A stretch of 64,000 bases of DNA from Deltaproteobacteria bacterium (GCA_021813685.1 JAKAJS010000097.1:1-64000), one strand, 5' to 3'; positions 42,254 through 51,821 are shown, counted from the first letter of the stretch. Notes: generated by a model not told the origin, from the letters alone. Numbers and translations: made by a program.

Positions 42254-43657
42254 ATGCGTCCTCAATTAAGACTTAGATTCGGTCTTTTGCTTTCGGTGTG
42301 GGGGTTTTTTTTCGCAGCCCTGTTTCTTTCGGCCCTCTACCGCAACGGCCAAACCGTCGACAACTTTGCCGTCGCTCAATATATCGTCATAGTTGCCGGA
42401 TTTTTCCTGGCGCTGCTAAGCCTTGTTTTTATCGTGAAAACAAATCACTCGGTGGGGATACTGAGCAGAGCGGCCGATTCGATCGGACAGGGCAAGGTGG
42501 GGCCGCTCACGCAGTTTTACCCCGGCCAATACCTCTACCCTCTCGCCAAATCGATTCGGGAAAACGCCGAGCGCGTCGAGTCCTACATCAAAACGATCAC
42601 CGAGCAAAAATCCCAGCTCGAAAGCATCCTGGACGGCATAGAGGAAGGCATCCTGCTCCTCAACTCTTCGGGCAGGATCGATTCGTCGAACCGGGCGGCA
42701 AGGAACATGTTTTCCTCGGTCCTTGAACTCAGAGGCCGAAGGCCGCTCGAGGTGATTCGCAACACCGAGCTCCAGGCGGCGTGCGGCCGGGTACTCGCAA
42801 ACGAAATCCATTCCTTTCACAGTGAAGTGGTCATGGGAACAGACCGGTTCTACCATGTGCACATTGTCCGGGTGGAGCAATCGCTTGGCGAGTACGGGGC
42901 GATCATCGCGCTCCATGACATCTCGGAGCTAAAAAGACTGGAAAAAGTGCGGCGAGACTTCGTAGCCAACGCTTCCCACGAGCTGAGAACGCCTCTTACC
43001 TCGATCAAGGGCTACACCGAGATGCTCCTGAGCGATGAAAGCGACCCTGAGGTACGCAATTCCTGCCTCGAGGTCATTTCCAAGAACACCGACAGCATGA
43101 TAAAGCTTGTCAACGATCTGCTGCAACTTGCCAGGGTCGAAGACTACGACAACACCACCGATATGAGGCCGGTCAAGACCGGTGAGGCCCTCCTGGAAGC
43201 CTGGAAAGCATGCACTCCCCTTGCCGAGCGCAAAAACATCGTCCTGGAAAGCCCTCTTTTGCAGGAAGGGCCCCTGGTGCTGGCTGATTTCGAGCAACTC
43301 GTGCAGGTGTTTCGAAACCTTTTGGAGAATGGTCTGCGGTACAGCGAGGCCGGAGGAAAAGTGGACGTCTTTGCTCACGAGCAGGACGGACGGGTGACCA
43401 TAGGCGTTGGCGACAGTGGCCCGGGGATCCCGCGAAAAGACCAGCAGAGGATATTCGAGAGGTTTTTCCGCGTAGAAAGGCATCGGGGCAAAGAGGCCGG
43501 CAGCACCGGGCTGGGGCTTGCCATCTGTCGGCACATCTTAAGGAATCACGGGGGGACGATCTGGGTGGAAAGCCCGCGCCAGGGCATGTCTTCCGGATCG
43601 ATCTTTTTTTTCACACTTCCGGCGGCCAAAGATCCCAATCCACCGCAGAGCCGCTGA
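42254..43657 (+). CDS. phoR: PhoR-like sensor histidine kinase
   Basis: 467 residues. Two N-terminal membrane segments (LLSVWGFFFAALFLSALY and YIVIVAGFFLALLSLVFI) with a very short loop between them, a HAMP-like linker, a PAS domain, then the kinase: H-box FVANASHELRTPLTSIKGYT, N-box FRNLLENGLRY, G-boxes GVGDSGPGIP and GSTGLGLAICRHIL. The minimal periplasmic loop, as in PhoR, implies that it senses a partner (such as the Pst transporter) and not a periplasmic ligand. One base after phoB. Confidence 0.87.
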   Translation: MRPQLRLRFGLLLSVWGFFFAALFLSALYRNGQTVDNFAVAQYIVIVAGFFLALLSLVFIVKTNHSVGILSRAADSIGQGKVGPLTQFYPGQYLYPLAKSIRENAERVESYIKTITEQKSQLESILDGIEEGILLLNSSGRIDSSNRAARNMFSSVLELRGRRPLEVIRNTELQAACGRVLANEIHSFHSEVVMGTDRFYHVHIVRVEQSLGEYGAIIALHDISELKRLEKVRRDFVANASHELRTPLTSIKGYTEMLLSDESDPEVRNSCLEVISKNTDSMIKLVNDLLQLARVEDYDNTTDMRPVKTGEALLEAWKACTPLAERKNIVLESPLLQEGPLVLADFEQLVQVFRNLLENGLRYSEAGGKVDVFAHEQDGRVTIGVGDSGPGIPRKDQQRIFERFFRVERHRGKEAGSTGLGLAICRHILRNHGGTIWVESPRQGMSSGSIFFFTLPAAKDPNPPQSR

Positions 43658-43753
43658 GAGCGCAGAGGTTCGCCGCCGTCGCTCTCGTCGGGATTGATCT
43701 TCCCGGGAGGATAGTGTAGTTTTTTTGAAACTCAAATTTTGAGGAGAAAGAGC

Positions 43754-44431
43754 TTGATACTACAATTTCCTCCAAACGGGCGGCGCGAGCGTTCCGGCCT
43801 GGTCAAAGCCGGGCGCGAAATCGAACGGGAAAGCTTTCGGATCATCGACGAGGAGATGGGCCACCATTCTTTTCCGGGCGATCAGTGGCAGATTATTCGG
43901 CGGGTTATCCACACGACCGGCGATTTCGACTATTCCCACCGGGTCTGTTTCACCCCGGATGCCATTTCCAAAGGAATGGAAGCCTTGGGGAAAGGAGCGC
44001 CGATCTACGCGGACACCAGGATGATCCAGGCGGGGCTATCTCCCTGGCGCCTGGAATGGCACGGCAACGAGGTGATTTGTCCCACCTCGAACCCGCAGAG
44101 CAAGGAAGCGGCGGAAAAAAGCGGGCTGACGCGAACCCTTGCAGCCTTCCGGAGTTGCGGGCGCGACCTCAACGGAGCGGTCGTGGCCATCGGAAACGCG
44201 CCCACCGCACTCCTGGAAGTCATACGGCTGATCCGGGAAGAGGGCGTGCGGCCGGGTCTGGTCATAGGCGTCCCGGTTGGCTTCGTTCAGGCAGAAGAGT
44301 CCAAAAGCTCCCTCGCGCAAATCCCTGAACAACCTTCGATAACCGTTTCAGGCAGAAAAGGCGGCAGTTCGGTCGCCGTGGCCATACTACACGCGCTGCT
44401 CGAACTCGCCGAAAAAGTCGATGGCCGGTAA
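43754..44431 (+). CDS. cbiC: Cobalt-precorrin-8 methylmutase
   Basis: 225 residues of the precorrin isomerase family, with the catalytic histidine in RRVIHTTGDFDY and the conserved IYADTRMIQAGLS and GNAPTALLEVIRLI segments. It migrates the methyl group from C-11 to C-12 to give cobyrinate. Start TTG 43754 with GAGGAG seven bases upstream; the frame also offers TTG 43739. Overlaps cbiD by 11 bases. Confidence 0.92.
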   Translation: MILQFPPNGRRERSGLVKAGREIERESFRIIDEEMGHHSFPGDQWQIIRRVIHTTGDFDYSHRVCFTPDAISKGMEALGKGAPIYADTRMIQAGLSPWRLEWHGNEVICPTSNPQSKEAAEKSGLTRTLAAFRSCGRDLNGAVVAIGNAPTALLEVIRLIREEGVRPGLVIGVPVGFVQAEESKSSLAQIPEQPSITVSGRKGGSSVAVAILHALLELAEKVDGR

Positions 44432-45716
44432 AGCTTCCCCACGCGGCGGCGGAAGCACCCACCGCCCCCCCACCCTGCGTTCGGGCTTCAGTACGGGAAC
44501 GGCTGCAAGCGCTGCGGCTATGGCCGCCTTGCGACTTCTACTCACCGGTACCACGGCCGAGGCGATAGCCGTCCGGCTGCCTTCGGGCGTCTACCTGGGC
44601 GTGCCTGTTGCGGGGGGCAGTCTCGACGACGGGACCGGTTGTGCCCGGGTAATAAAGGACGGGGGCGACGACCCGGATGTCACCAACGGAGCGGAGATCC
44701 GGGCGAGGGTGAACATCTTTTGCAACACCTCCCTCGGCTCGGCCAAAGCCCCTGAAATTGTCGTTTTCGCCGGGACGGGCATCGGTACGGTAACCAAACC
44801 GGGACTTCCCGCACTTCCCGGAGAACCCGCCATTAATCCCGGGCCAAGGCAGATGATTTCCGAAAATATCACCCTGGAGCTCCTGCGTGCCGACAGGAGC
44901 GCACTCGAGCGGGTACTGCAAAAAGCCCCGCCCCAAGGAGGACACGCATCGGGAAAACCCGCCCTGCGCCTGCCCCTCTACGCCACAGAAGACCGGCTGC
45001 TCAGTCTGCCCGACGGGTTTGCGATCGCCATAGAGATAGAGGCGCCCAAAGGGGAAGAACTCGCCCGCCACACGCTCAACCCCCGGCTGGGAGTAATCGG
45101 CGGGATATCCATCCTGGGTACGACGGGCCTTGTGAGGCCGTTTTCTCATGAAGCTTACGAAGAGACCATCCAGGCCGCTTTTTCCGTTGCCGCCTCGAAT
45201 AGCCGCTCCGATTGCGTGGTGCTCAGCACCGGGGGAAAGAGCGAGCGCTTTTCCCGGCAGATCCTTCCCGAACTCGCCCCCGAAGCCTTCGTCCAGATTG
45301 CCGATTTCTTTCGCTTCGCGGTCCTGGAGGCGGTAAAATTCGGTTTCTCCCGGATCATCCACAGCGTGTTTTTCGGCAAAGCCGTAAAGATGGCTTCAGG
45401 ACACCCTTACACCCACGCGCACGCCGCCCCCCTGGACCTGGAATTTCTCGCCGCCACGGCCCGGGAGCTCGGGCGCGATGAGAAGACCTGCGCAAGACTC
45501 GCCGCAGCCAATACCGCGCGGCATGCCCTCGACATTCTCGCAGAAGGTGGTTCTGGCGACGTAGTCGCCTCGATCGCCCGGAAAGCAGCCGAAGAATCCA
45601 CGAGGCTTACCGGCGATGCCTGCCGTATCAGGCTGCTTCTATTCGACTACGACGGAAATCTTCTTGCCGATGTAACACCGCCGGGTGCGCGGGACGATCG
45701 CGAGGCGCCGCTATGA
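44421..45716 (+). CDS. cbiD: Cobalt-precorrin-5B C1-methyltransferase
   Basis: 431 residues. FSTGTAASAAAMAALRLLLT at the N-terminus, the GTGIGTVTKPGLPALPGEPA segment and IHSVFFGKAVKMASGHPYTH are diagnostic of CbiD. CbiD is specific to the anaerobic (early cobalt insertion) route, supporting an anaerobic lifestyle. It is about 60 residues longer than many CbiD proteins, mostly through a C-terminal extension and insertions near 170. Four-base overlap with cbiET. Confidence 0.92.
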   Translation: MAGKASPRGGGSTHRPPTLRSGFSTGTAASAAAMAALRLLLTGTTAEAIAVRLPSGVYLGVPVAGGSLDDGTGCARVIKDGGDDPDVTNGAEIRARVNIFCNTSLGSAKAPEIVVFAGTGIGTVTKPGLPALPGEPAINPGPRQMISENITLELLRADRSALERVLQKAPPQGGHASGKPALRLPLYATEDRLLSLPDGFAIAIEIEAPKGEELARHTLNPRLGVIGGISILGTTGLVRPFSHEAYEETIQAAFSVAASNSRSDCVVLSTGGKSERFSRQILPELAPEAFVQIADFFRFAVLEAVKFGFSRIIHSVFFGKAVKMASGHPYTHAHAAPLDLEFLAATARELGRDEKTCARLAAANTARHALDILAEGGSGDVVASIARKAAEESTRLTGDACRIRLLLFDYDGNLLADVTPPGARDDREAPL

Positions 45717-46960
45717 AACCCTCTGAGTGGAAACCACCTCGCATCGCCGTCATCGGAATGGGAACCGGCCCGCAATGGCTTGGCGCCCTGGCTCTCGAGT
45801 GGATCCGAGCGGCGCAAACTCTCGTTGGCAGCGCAAGGCATCTCGAATCGTTTCCGGATCATGCGGGTGAAAAGCTCCATTTCCGATCCCCGCTTTCGGA
45901 AAGCATCGAAGAAATCGGCAGAATCTCAAACACCAACCGGGTTGCGGTTCTTTGTTCCGGAGACCCGCTGTTTTTCGGCATCGGAAAGACACTCGCCCAA
46001 AGCTTCGGCAAGGAGCGGTTGGTGATCCTCCCCAATGTCACGAGCGTTCAGGCGCTTTGCGCCGGGGCCTGCGAGAGCTGGGACCTGACGGAAACGGTGA
46101 GCTTTCATGGTGCCAAAGGCTACGCCGGCATCGAGCGGATCCTCGAAATTCTCAAAAAAGGCCGCAAAGCGGCGGTGCTGACAGACCCCGCGCACACACC
46201 CGGCTGGCTTGCACGGGAACTCATCAGGTCCGGCAACCCCGATTGCAGGCTCCTTATCGGCGAGGACCTGGGAACCCCCTCGGAAGCAATACACTTGCTT
46301 TTGCCCCCAGAAGCCGCAAACCTTGAGTTTTCTCCCTTAAACGTCCTGCTCGTTAAGCCCGGCGGGTCCGCAAAAAACGAAGTACCGCAAAGGGTCTTCG
46401 GCTTCGAGGAAGAGGCGTTCGAACGCGATGCCGGAATGATCACCAAGATGGAGGTGCGGGCGGTGGCCCTTGCCTCGCTTCAGCTCCAGGACGACCAGGT
46501 GCTCTGGGACCTGGGCGCCGCAACGGGGTCGGTTTCCATCGAAGCGGCGAGGATAGCGCGACTGGGCCAGGTTTTCGCCATCGAAAAGGATTCCTCCCGC
46601 TATGCCAAACTCCTCAGAAACCTGGAAAAATTCAGGGCATACCGGGTGAGGGCCATTTGTGCGAAAGCCTCCGAGGCCATCGACGCCCTTCCCTCACCCG
46701 ACCGAGTGTTTATCGGCGGAAGCGGAACCGATCTGGAGACGATACTCGACATCGTATCGCGGAAACTTCTCCCGGGCGGCCTGGTGGTGCAAACCGCGGT
46801 CCTTCTGCAAACCCTGGAAAAGGTCGAAACCTTTTGGAAACGCAAGGGCTTCCAGGTCTCTATCCTGCAAATCCAGGTAAACCGTTCGGTCCCGACGGGC
46901 AAAGATCTGCGGCTCGAAGCGCTCAACCCCGTTTTCATACTAACCGCGAAGAGCAATTAA
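45713..46960 (+). CDS. cbiET: Precorrin-6Y C5,15-methyltransferase/decarboxylase, CbiE-CbiT fusion
   Basis: 415 residues. Residues 1-200: CbiE-type tetrapyrrole methylase (IAVIGMGTGPQWLGALALEW, LCSGDPLFFGIGKTLAQ). Residues 225-415: CbiT methyltransferase with SAM motif WDLGAATGSVSIEAARIA and a C-terminal VNRSVPTGKDLRLEALNPVF. The fusion (as in CobL) methylates C-5 and C-15 and decarboxylates the C-12 acetate. Its last codons, AKSN and the stop TAA, are read from the AATTAAGAATTACG repeat that begins at 46955. Confidence 0.93.
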   Translation: MKPSEWKPPRIAVIGMGTGPQWLGALALEWIRAAQTLVGSARHLESFPDHAGEKLHFRSPLSESIEEIGRISNTNRVAVLCSGDPLFFGIGKTLAQSFGKERLVILPNVTSVQALCAGACESWDLTETVSFHGAKGYAGIERILEILKKGRKAAVLTDPAHTPGWLARELIRSGNPDCRLLIGEDLGTPSEAIHLLLPPEAANLEFSPLNVLLVKPGGSAKNEVPQRVFGFEEEAFERDAGMITKMEVRAVALASLQLQDDQVLWDLGAATGSVSIEAARIARLGQVFAIEKDSSRYAKLLRNLEKFRAYRVRAICAKASEAIDALPSPDRVFIGGSGTDLETILDIVSRKLLPGGLVVQTAVLLQTLEKVETFWKRKGFQVSILQIQVNRSVPTGKDLRLEALNPVFILTAKSN

Positions 46961-47127
46961 GAATTACGAATTACGAATTGAAGGACTTAGGGATTTAACG
47001 GGTTAAGGTGGGGGAATTTAAGAATCGGAAATGGTTAATTGACTAATGGGCTTCAATCTCCATTCCCGATCCTTAAATTCTTGAATTTTCATTTAGTTCG
47101 TAATTCGTAAATTCGTAATTCTTAATT
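46955..47127. repeat. Palindromic AATTAAGAATTACG repeat between convergent genes, copy 1
   Basis: Left arm AATTAAGAATTACGAATTAC (46955 on) and right arm ending GTAATTCTTAATT (47127) are inverted. An inner arm pair (GAATTTAAGAATCGG near 47018, CCTTAAATTCTTG near 47070) continues the hairpin. The repeat supplies the stop codon of cbiET and the last residues of the PfkB kinase. A second copy is at 62617-62722. Confidence 0.85.
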
Positions 47128-48043
47128 CCCCATAGGCGCTTTCGTACCGTTGGCAAAATTCTTCCCAGCTGAACCGGTGTTCCTGGGTTCCGTAATGTTC
47201 CACGGAAAAAGAGGCCGTAGTTGCGCCCATACGGCATGCGACCTCGAGGGGAAGCCCCATCGCCCGGGCTTTGAGGACCCCTGCGCGAAACGCATCTCCC
47301 GCCCCTGTGGGGTCGACCACGTTGGCGGCCGGAACAGCCGGTATTGCAACCGTTTCGCTGCCGTTTTCCATAGCGGCCCCTTCCGCCCCCTTCGTGGTGA
47401 TCACCACCTGTACGGCGTTGTGGAGATCGCGCATCTCCCAGCCGGTCATCCGCAGAAACAGGGCGAGCTCATAATCGTTTGAAATGAAGCAGAAGGCGCC
47501 GGAAACGGCTTCCCGCAGTTCCTCCCCGTTCCAGATATTCAAGCTTTGCCCCGGATCGAAAAAATAGGGTGCACCGGAAAGTCTCGCTTTTTTTGCAAGG
47601 TTCATCATATCGGTCTTGTTGCCCGGGCCGATAAAGACCTCGCAGGAGGCGTCGAGTGCAGGCAGATCGGCTTCGAAAGCCATTGCACCGGGGTTGAATG
47701 CGGTTATCTGGTTATCGTCGCGGTCGGTTGTGATATAGGCACCGGCAGTCAGAACGCCGGCGACCGGCTTTATGTGGGATACGGGCAAGCGGTTTTGAAC
47801 GAGCCATTTTTCATAGCGCGAAAAATCCTCGCCCGCGGTGGCGACAATGCAGGGAGCTTCCCCGAGTACGGCAAGGCTATAGGCAATATTTCCGGCAGTC
47901 CCCCCGAATTTTTCGACCAGTCCGTTTATGTTGAAGCAAACATTTAGAACATGGATCTTGTCCGGCAGGATGTGATCGGCAAAACGACCGGGAAAGTCCA
48001 TGATGCGATCATAGGCGAGAGAGCCCGAGATGAATATATTCAT
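47093..48043 (-). CDS. PfkB-family carbohydrate/nucleoside kinase
   Basis: 316 residues. Signature 1 lies in EKFGGTAGNIAYSLAVLG and signature 2 in NVVDPTGAGDAFRAGVLK with the catalytic Asp. The MNIFISGSLAYDRIM start and the NICFN-type lid (VLNVCFNINGLV) resemble adenosine-kinase-like members, but substrate is not provable. AGGAGC precedes ATG 48043. The C-terminus is odd: GELRITNLRITN and the stop codon are translated from the palindromic repeat, so the original end of the protein has been replaced. Confidence 0.88.
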   Translation of the reverse strand: MNIFISGSLAYDRIMDFPGRFADHILPDKIHVLNVCFNINGLVEKFGGTAGNIAYSLAVLGEAPCIVATAGEDFSRYEKWLVQNRLPVSHIKPVAGVLTAGAYITTDRDDNQITAFNPGAMAFEADLPALDASCEVFIGPGNKTDMMNLAKKARLSGAPYFFDPGQSLNIWNGEELREAVSGAFCFISNDYELALFLRMTGWEMRDLHNAVQVVITTKGAEGAAMENGSETVAIPAVPAANVVDPTGAGDAFRAGVLKARAMGLPLEVACRMGATTASFSVEHYGTQEHRFSWEEFCQRYESAYGELRITNLRITN

Positions 48044-48217
48044 GAGTATGCTCCTGGATTGTTGCGAATTGCCGAGACCATACAATATTCTCCGGGGTTT
48101 GAAAACCTTGAAAGTGCCAAAGAGCAGCCCACGCGATTGAATCAGAACGCACCCTCTGGTAGAATGAATGGTCTGGAGCAGGATTCTCGAACATGCCGCA
48201 CCGTTGAAGGAGACAAA

Positions 48218-49498
48218 ATGAGAGAAGTGGTGATCGTGAGCGGCGCCAGGACCGCCGTTGGAAATTTCATGGGAGCGCTAAAGGATATCCCCGCAGCCCG
48301 GCTTGGAGCACTCTGCATTCGTGAGAGCCTGAAACGCGCGGGTCTCAGGCCCCGGGCTACAGCAGATATGCTATCTTTTACCCCCGAAAAGCTAAAGGGA
48401 GCAGGCCTCATCGAACTGGAGCGCAAATACCGTGAATGGGACGAAACGCATCGGGAGATCGAGGTCGACGAGGTCATTATGGGCAACGTGGTCCAGGCTG
48501 GCCAGGGACAGAACCCGGCCAGGCAGGCCGTCATCTATGCCGGTATGCCCAAGGAAGTCCCTGCTTTTACGGTAAACAAAGTCTGCGCCTCAGGGATGAA
48601 GGCGGTTGCCCTGGCCGCCCAGGCGATAGCTGCCGGGGATGCCGAAGTGATGGTAGCCGGCGGCATGGAAAACATGAGCATGATCCCCTACGCCCTGCCC
48701 CGCCTGCGGGAAGGCGCGCGCATGTTTAACGTCGAAGCGGTCGATCTCATGGTCCACGACGGTTTATGGGAGCTTTTCTACGGCTATCACATGGGGGTAA
48801 CGGCCGAAAACATCGCCGAAAAATATGAGATCGGCCGCGAAGAGCAGGATAAACTCGGCCTGGAAAGCCATCAGCGCGCGAGGGCTGCGATCGCTTCCGG
48901 AAGGCTTAAAGACGAAATTGTTCCGGTACCCGTAAAGTCCAAAGGGGGCCCGAGCACCTTTGAAATCGACGAGCGCCCCATGGACACGAGCCTCGAGAAA
49001 ATGGCGAAGCTCAAGGCATTTTTCAAAGACGGCGGTACGGTCACGGCGGGCAACGCCTCGGGGATAAATGACGCCGCCGCCGCACTTCTGATCATGTCCC
49101 GGGAGAAGGCGGACCAGTTGGGGCTACAGCCCCTGGCCCGCATCAAGTCTTATGCCGCCGGCGCCATCGACCCCGCCTACATGGGCCTGGGCGTAATTCC
49201 CGCCACGCGTCTGGCTTTGAAAAAAGCCGGGTGGACCATGGACCAGGTCGATCTCGTCGAGCTCAACGAAGCCTTCGCCTCCCAGGCCATCGCCTGTATG
49301 CGCGAGTTGAACATGGATTGGGAAAAGGTAAACGTAAACGGAGGAGGCATTTCCATCGGGCATCCCGTCGGCTGTACCGGCGCCCGGATCACCTATGGCC
49401 TTGCCATGGAAATGAAACGTCGGGGCCTGCGTCGGGGCCTGGCCACACTGTGCATCGGCGGCGGCATGGGATTCGCCATAACGCTGGAAAGTGTTTAG
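48218..49498 (+). CDS. Acetyl-CoA acetyltransferase (thiolase)
   Basis: 426 residues. All catalytic parts are present: nucleophile Cys in VNKVCASGMKAVALAA, His in GHPVGCTGARITYG, and second Cys in LCIGGGMGFA. A 30-residue polar insertion (RATADMLSFTPEKLKGAGLI and on) follows helix 1, not found in typical thiolases, lengthening the protein from about 395. It condenses or cleaves acetoacetyl-CoA. GAAGGAG precedes ATG 48218; the frame's upstream part (from 47951) is antisense to the kinase gene. Unlike the thiolase-like protein at 9.1 kb, it has both cysteines. Confidence 0.92.
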   Translation: MREVVIVSGARTAVGNFMGALKDIPAARLGALCIRESLKRAGLRPRATADMLSFTPEKLKGAGLIELERKYREWDETHREIEVDEVIMGNVVQAGQGQNPARQAVIYAGMPKEVPAFTVNKVCASGMKAVALAAQAIAAGDAEVMVAGGMENMSMIPYALPRLREGARMFNVEAVDLMVHDGLWELFYGYHMGVTAENIAEKYEIGREEQDKLGLESHQRARAAIASGRLKDEIVPVPVKSKGGPSTFEIDERPMDTSLEKMAKLKAFFKDGGTVTAGNASGINDAAAALLIMSREKADQLGLQPLARIKSYAAGAIDPAYMGLGVIPATRLALKKAGWTMDQVDLVELNEAFASQAIACMRELNMDWEKVNVNGGGISIGHPVGCTGARITYGLAMEMKRRGLRRGLATLCIGGGMGFAITLESV

Positions 49499-49686
49499 GG
49501 AGTAGGAAAAGGAAAACCAAAGAACGGGGGAGGGCTTCCCCCGCCCCCCGGGAAGCGCCTCGGCGACACTGTCGCCGTGGCGCCGACTGAGCCGCGCAGC
49601 GGCGTGGGGATGCAGGGGGCGAAAGCCCCCGCGCTTTTGCCGATCTTCAGGCACAACTTCTCCCGGCCCCGCTGTGGAGGTCCTTA

Positions 49687-50100
49687 ATGAACAGACGCTT
49701 GCGTCTTTCTCACGTCTTAACGATTCTTGTAGTTTTTTTCGGCCTCGTTTCTTCCGGCAGATGCCAAATGATCGAGTCCCGCAATTACGTGATCCATTGC
49801 GTGATCGATCCGAAACAGATCGATTATGCGACACGCCTTTTTAAAACCCGACTGGTTCAACAGGACCCCGAGGCCGCTCTGATCGGGTGCAAAAACCTCA
49901 CACGGGTCGACCTGGAAGGCGCGAGGGATTTCGCCCTGGGCGCAGCGTGCGCCGTTCGGATCGGGAACCACCTTTTTTCAGGACTTCTGTGCGAAGACAG
50001 CCGCTATGGCAGGCTGCTCTGCGCAAAATCCAACGCAACGACAAGAGATGACGTCATACGCTATATCGAAGCCAATTGCATCCCAGCAGGCAATCGGTAA
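49687..50100 (+). CDS. Secreted hypothetical protein (137 aa)
   Basis: A signal peptide (RLSHVLTILVVFFGLVSSG, cleavage near GRC) is followed by a 110-residue mature protein with five cysteines and the segment IHCVIDPKQIDYATRLFKTR. No family is recognised. GGAGG lies seven bases upstream of ATG 49687. The next gene, another small secreted protein, begins 62 bases downstream in the same direction. Confidence 0.65.
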   Translation: MNRRLRLSHVLTILVVFFGLVSSGRCQMIESRNYVIHCVIDPKQIDYATRLFKTRLVQQDPEAALIGCKNLTRVDLEGARDFALGAACAVRIGNHLFSGLLCEDSRYGRLLCAKSNATTRDDVIRYIEANCIPAGNR

Positions 50101-50162
50101 CGGCCCCGGTTTGCCCGCACGCACCAAAGTTGGTGATTTCTGACTCAAACCGAAGAAGAAAA

Positions 50163-50621
50163 ATGAAAATCCGGATTACCCTGTCTGCACTGCTCGTCGT
50201 CTTGCTTTGGGCGCCTTTTGCACACAGCGCTCCCGGCGATGCTATTCTTGGATTTTGGAATACGAAGAATCGAGACACCCGGTTCGAGATCTACAAATGC
50301 GGGGCGAAATACTGTGGAAAGATATCCTACATGCGCCACCCGAACTATTCCCCGACGAACAAAGAGGGACTCGCCGGCCGCCCCAGACTCGACAGCCACA
50401 ACCCCGACCCCGCTCTCAGGAAACGCACGCTCCTGGGTCTCCCGCTTCTTTCGGGATTCCGCTACATGGGTCACAACCTGTGGGGAGGCGGCAAAATCTA
50501 CGATCCCGACGACGGCAAAAAGTACAGCTGCAAAATCTGGCTCGATGGAGCAAACCGGCTGAAGCTGCGGGGCTACATGGGGATTTCACTGTTTGGTCGA
50601 ACGGAAACCTGGGTGAGGTAA
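50163..50621 (+). CDS. DUF2147 secreted protein
   Basis: 152 residues: signal peptide KIRITLSALLVVLLWAPFAH, then the DUF2147 pattern AILGFWNTKNRDTRFEIYKC, YCGKISYM, RTLLGLPLLSGFRYMGHNLW, GGGKIYDPDDGKKYSCKIWL, LRGYMGISLFGRTETWVR. The family is periplasmic, lipocalin-like in shape and of unknown ligand. Start ATG 50163 opens the signal peptide; a longer frame from 50076 lacks an RBS. Confidence 0.88.
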   Translation: MKIRITLSALLVVLLWAPFAHSAPGDAILGFWNTKNRDTRFEIYKCGAKYCGKISYMRHPNYSPTNKEGLAGRPRLDSHNPDPALRKRTLLGLPLLSGFRYMGHNLWGGGKIYDPDDGKKYSCKIWLDGANRLKLRGYMGISLFGRTETWVR

Positions 50622-50649
50622 AGGTAAAAAGCTCGCCCGACACCCATCC

Positions 50650-50696
50650 CCGAAAACCTTCCAAACCTGCTGTTCGACCAAGAGGAAGGTTTTCGG
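50650..50696. terminator. Bidirectional terminator
   Basis: CCGAAAACCTTCC pairs perfectly with GGAAGGTTTTCGG (13 bases) between the convergent DUF2147 gene and the 106-residue gene. Confidence 0.8.
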
Positions 50697-50705
50697 ATCC
50701 AGTCT

Positions 50706-51026
50706 TCAGTTCACATAGCCGGTCGGATTCTGAAAATTTTCGAGGATCTCCTCGGCCTTCGCCGCCTCGATCCTGCCGTCATTGTGCGCTTTATAGGAAT
50801 CTTTGAGATCGGTTATCAACCCGTTCAGTTCGCAGACTTTTTTCTCGATCATAAAGGCAAGCGCCTTCAATCGATTTTCAGCCCCCACCGTCTTCGAAAG
50901 GATCTGGTCTATTTCATCCTGGAAAGGTTGCAGATCGGGATGTTCTTTCAGGAATTGATCTCTGGCTTCCAGGGCCGTTTCCAATTCCTCCCGAGAGTCG
51001 ATCTTGCGCTTTGTAGATTCATCCAT
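50706..51026 (-). CDS. Hypothetical helical protein (106 aa)
   Basis: MDESTKRKIDSREELETALE starts a highly charged all-helical protein with a coiled-coil-like ENRLKALAFMIEKKVCELNG. No signal peptide, no recognised family. GGAGG (seven bases upstream of ATG 51026) and the shared terminator with the convergent DUF2147 gene support it as a real gene. Confidence 0.68.
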   Translation of the reverse strand: MDESTKRKIDSREELETALEARDQFLKEHPDLQPFQDEIDQILSKTVGAENRLKALAFMIEKKVCELNGLITDLKDSYKAHNDGRIEAAKAEEILENFQNPTGYVN

Positions 51027-51224
51027 TTGTCAAATCCTCCATGGGTTGGCAGCCGCACCTTGGCAAGCCGCCCTATTTTATAAATATTGGCGGAATTTGA
51101 TTCTTTTGTACAGGGGTATTCTGCGGGGTATGCATCGGGTAGTTCGCCTACCCTATGGCAAAACCCGATGGCGATCGTGCCCCCCTTCCTTCATCCTGAG
51201 GTAAATAGCATCCTTAGAATTTCC

Positions 51225-51299
51225 AATGCAGAAAGCATAACCTGTGAATCAAAAATGAGACCAGAGCTTTTAGAACGGATGGCATCAACAATTTCCTCC
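51225..51299. repeat. 75-base dispersed repeat, copy 1
   Basis: AATGCAGAA...ATAACCTGTGAAT...AGACCAGAGCTTTTAG...CGGATGGCATCAACAATTT matches 57843-57917 at 67 of 75 positions. It is open in both directions (plus: MRPELLERMASTIS; minus: EIVDAIRSKSSGLIFDSQV), so it may be a piece of a former gene. No RBS-supported gene contains it here. Confidence 0.75.
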
Positions 51300-51737
51300 G
51301 GCCTTTCGAGGCCTCTACAACAGCTTGTCGCGCTTCAGAGGAAAAACGCCGACAAGCTCATCCCAAAAAGAAAATGATCGAAGCATCGTTTCAAGAGAAG
51401 CAGTCTCACCTTGCGATGGGAAGTTGGTTTAGAATCGGGGAACCTTATGCGGGCCTGACACTCACAAACAAAATGATTACTTTCTCAGTTTTTGTTGCCT
51501 GGGAGACGCCATGACTCGCACATTGGGGTCGCGGCCGTAAAACGTCGGAAACCCTTACAGATTCTGACTATTCAAATAAGTTCTTGATTAAATACATCAT
51601 ATTATTTACTCCAACGAAAGAGGCAGGAATAGACGTCGGAGAAGTTTACGAATTAGAGCCAATTAATTCACCGATAGCTTGGTCGTTTTTCTGCGTTTTA
51701 GCATTTAACTCAATATCTTAGTATCCCTGAAGAGGCC
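51300..51737. other. Gene-free stretch
   Basis: About 440 bases of AT-rich sequence before the sigma-54 promoter of the PEP-CTERM gene. I see no gene or RNA; enhancer sites for an activator such as PrsR would be expected here but no inverted repeat stands out. Confidence 0.5.
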
Positions 51738-51754
51738 ATGGCATAATTTTTGCT
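51738..51754 (+). promoter_or_regulatory. Sigma-54 promoter of the PEP-CTERM gene
   Basis: ATGGCATAATTTTTGCT: GG 51740-51741, ten bases, GC 51752-51753. Predicted start near 51765, leader about 57 bases. The box pair of the 25-30 kb regulon is absent. Confidence 0.75.
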
Positions 51755-51821
51755 GAAAGCTTCGATCCATAATGTTAACCGGTGACCAGGTTCAAAAACA
51801 AATAACACATGGAGGTGAAAA

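Noticed and set aside
46955..47127. CRISPR-like array
   Set aside because: The repeats are inverted and AT-rich with no equal spacers; no cas genes are present.
51087..51377. 96-codon plus-strand gene over the 75-base repeat
   Set aside because: No RBS, odd composition; open only because the repeat lacks stops in this frame.
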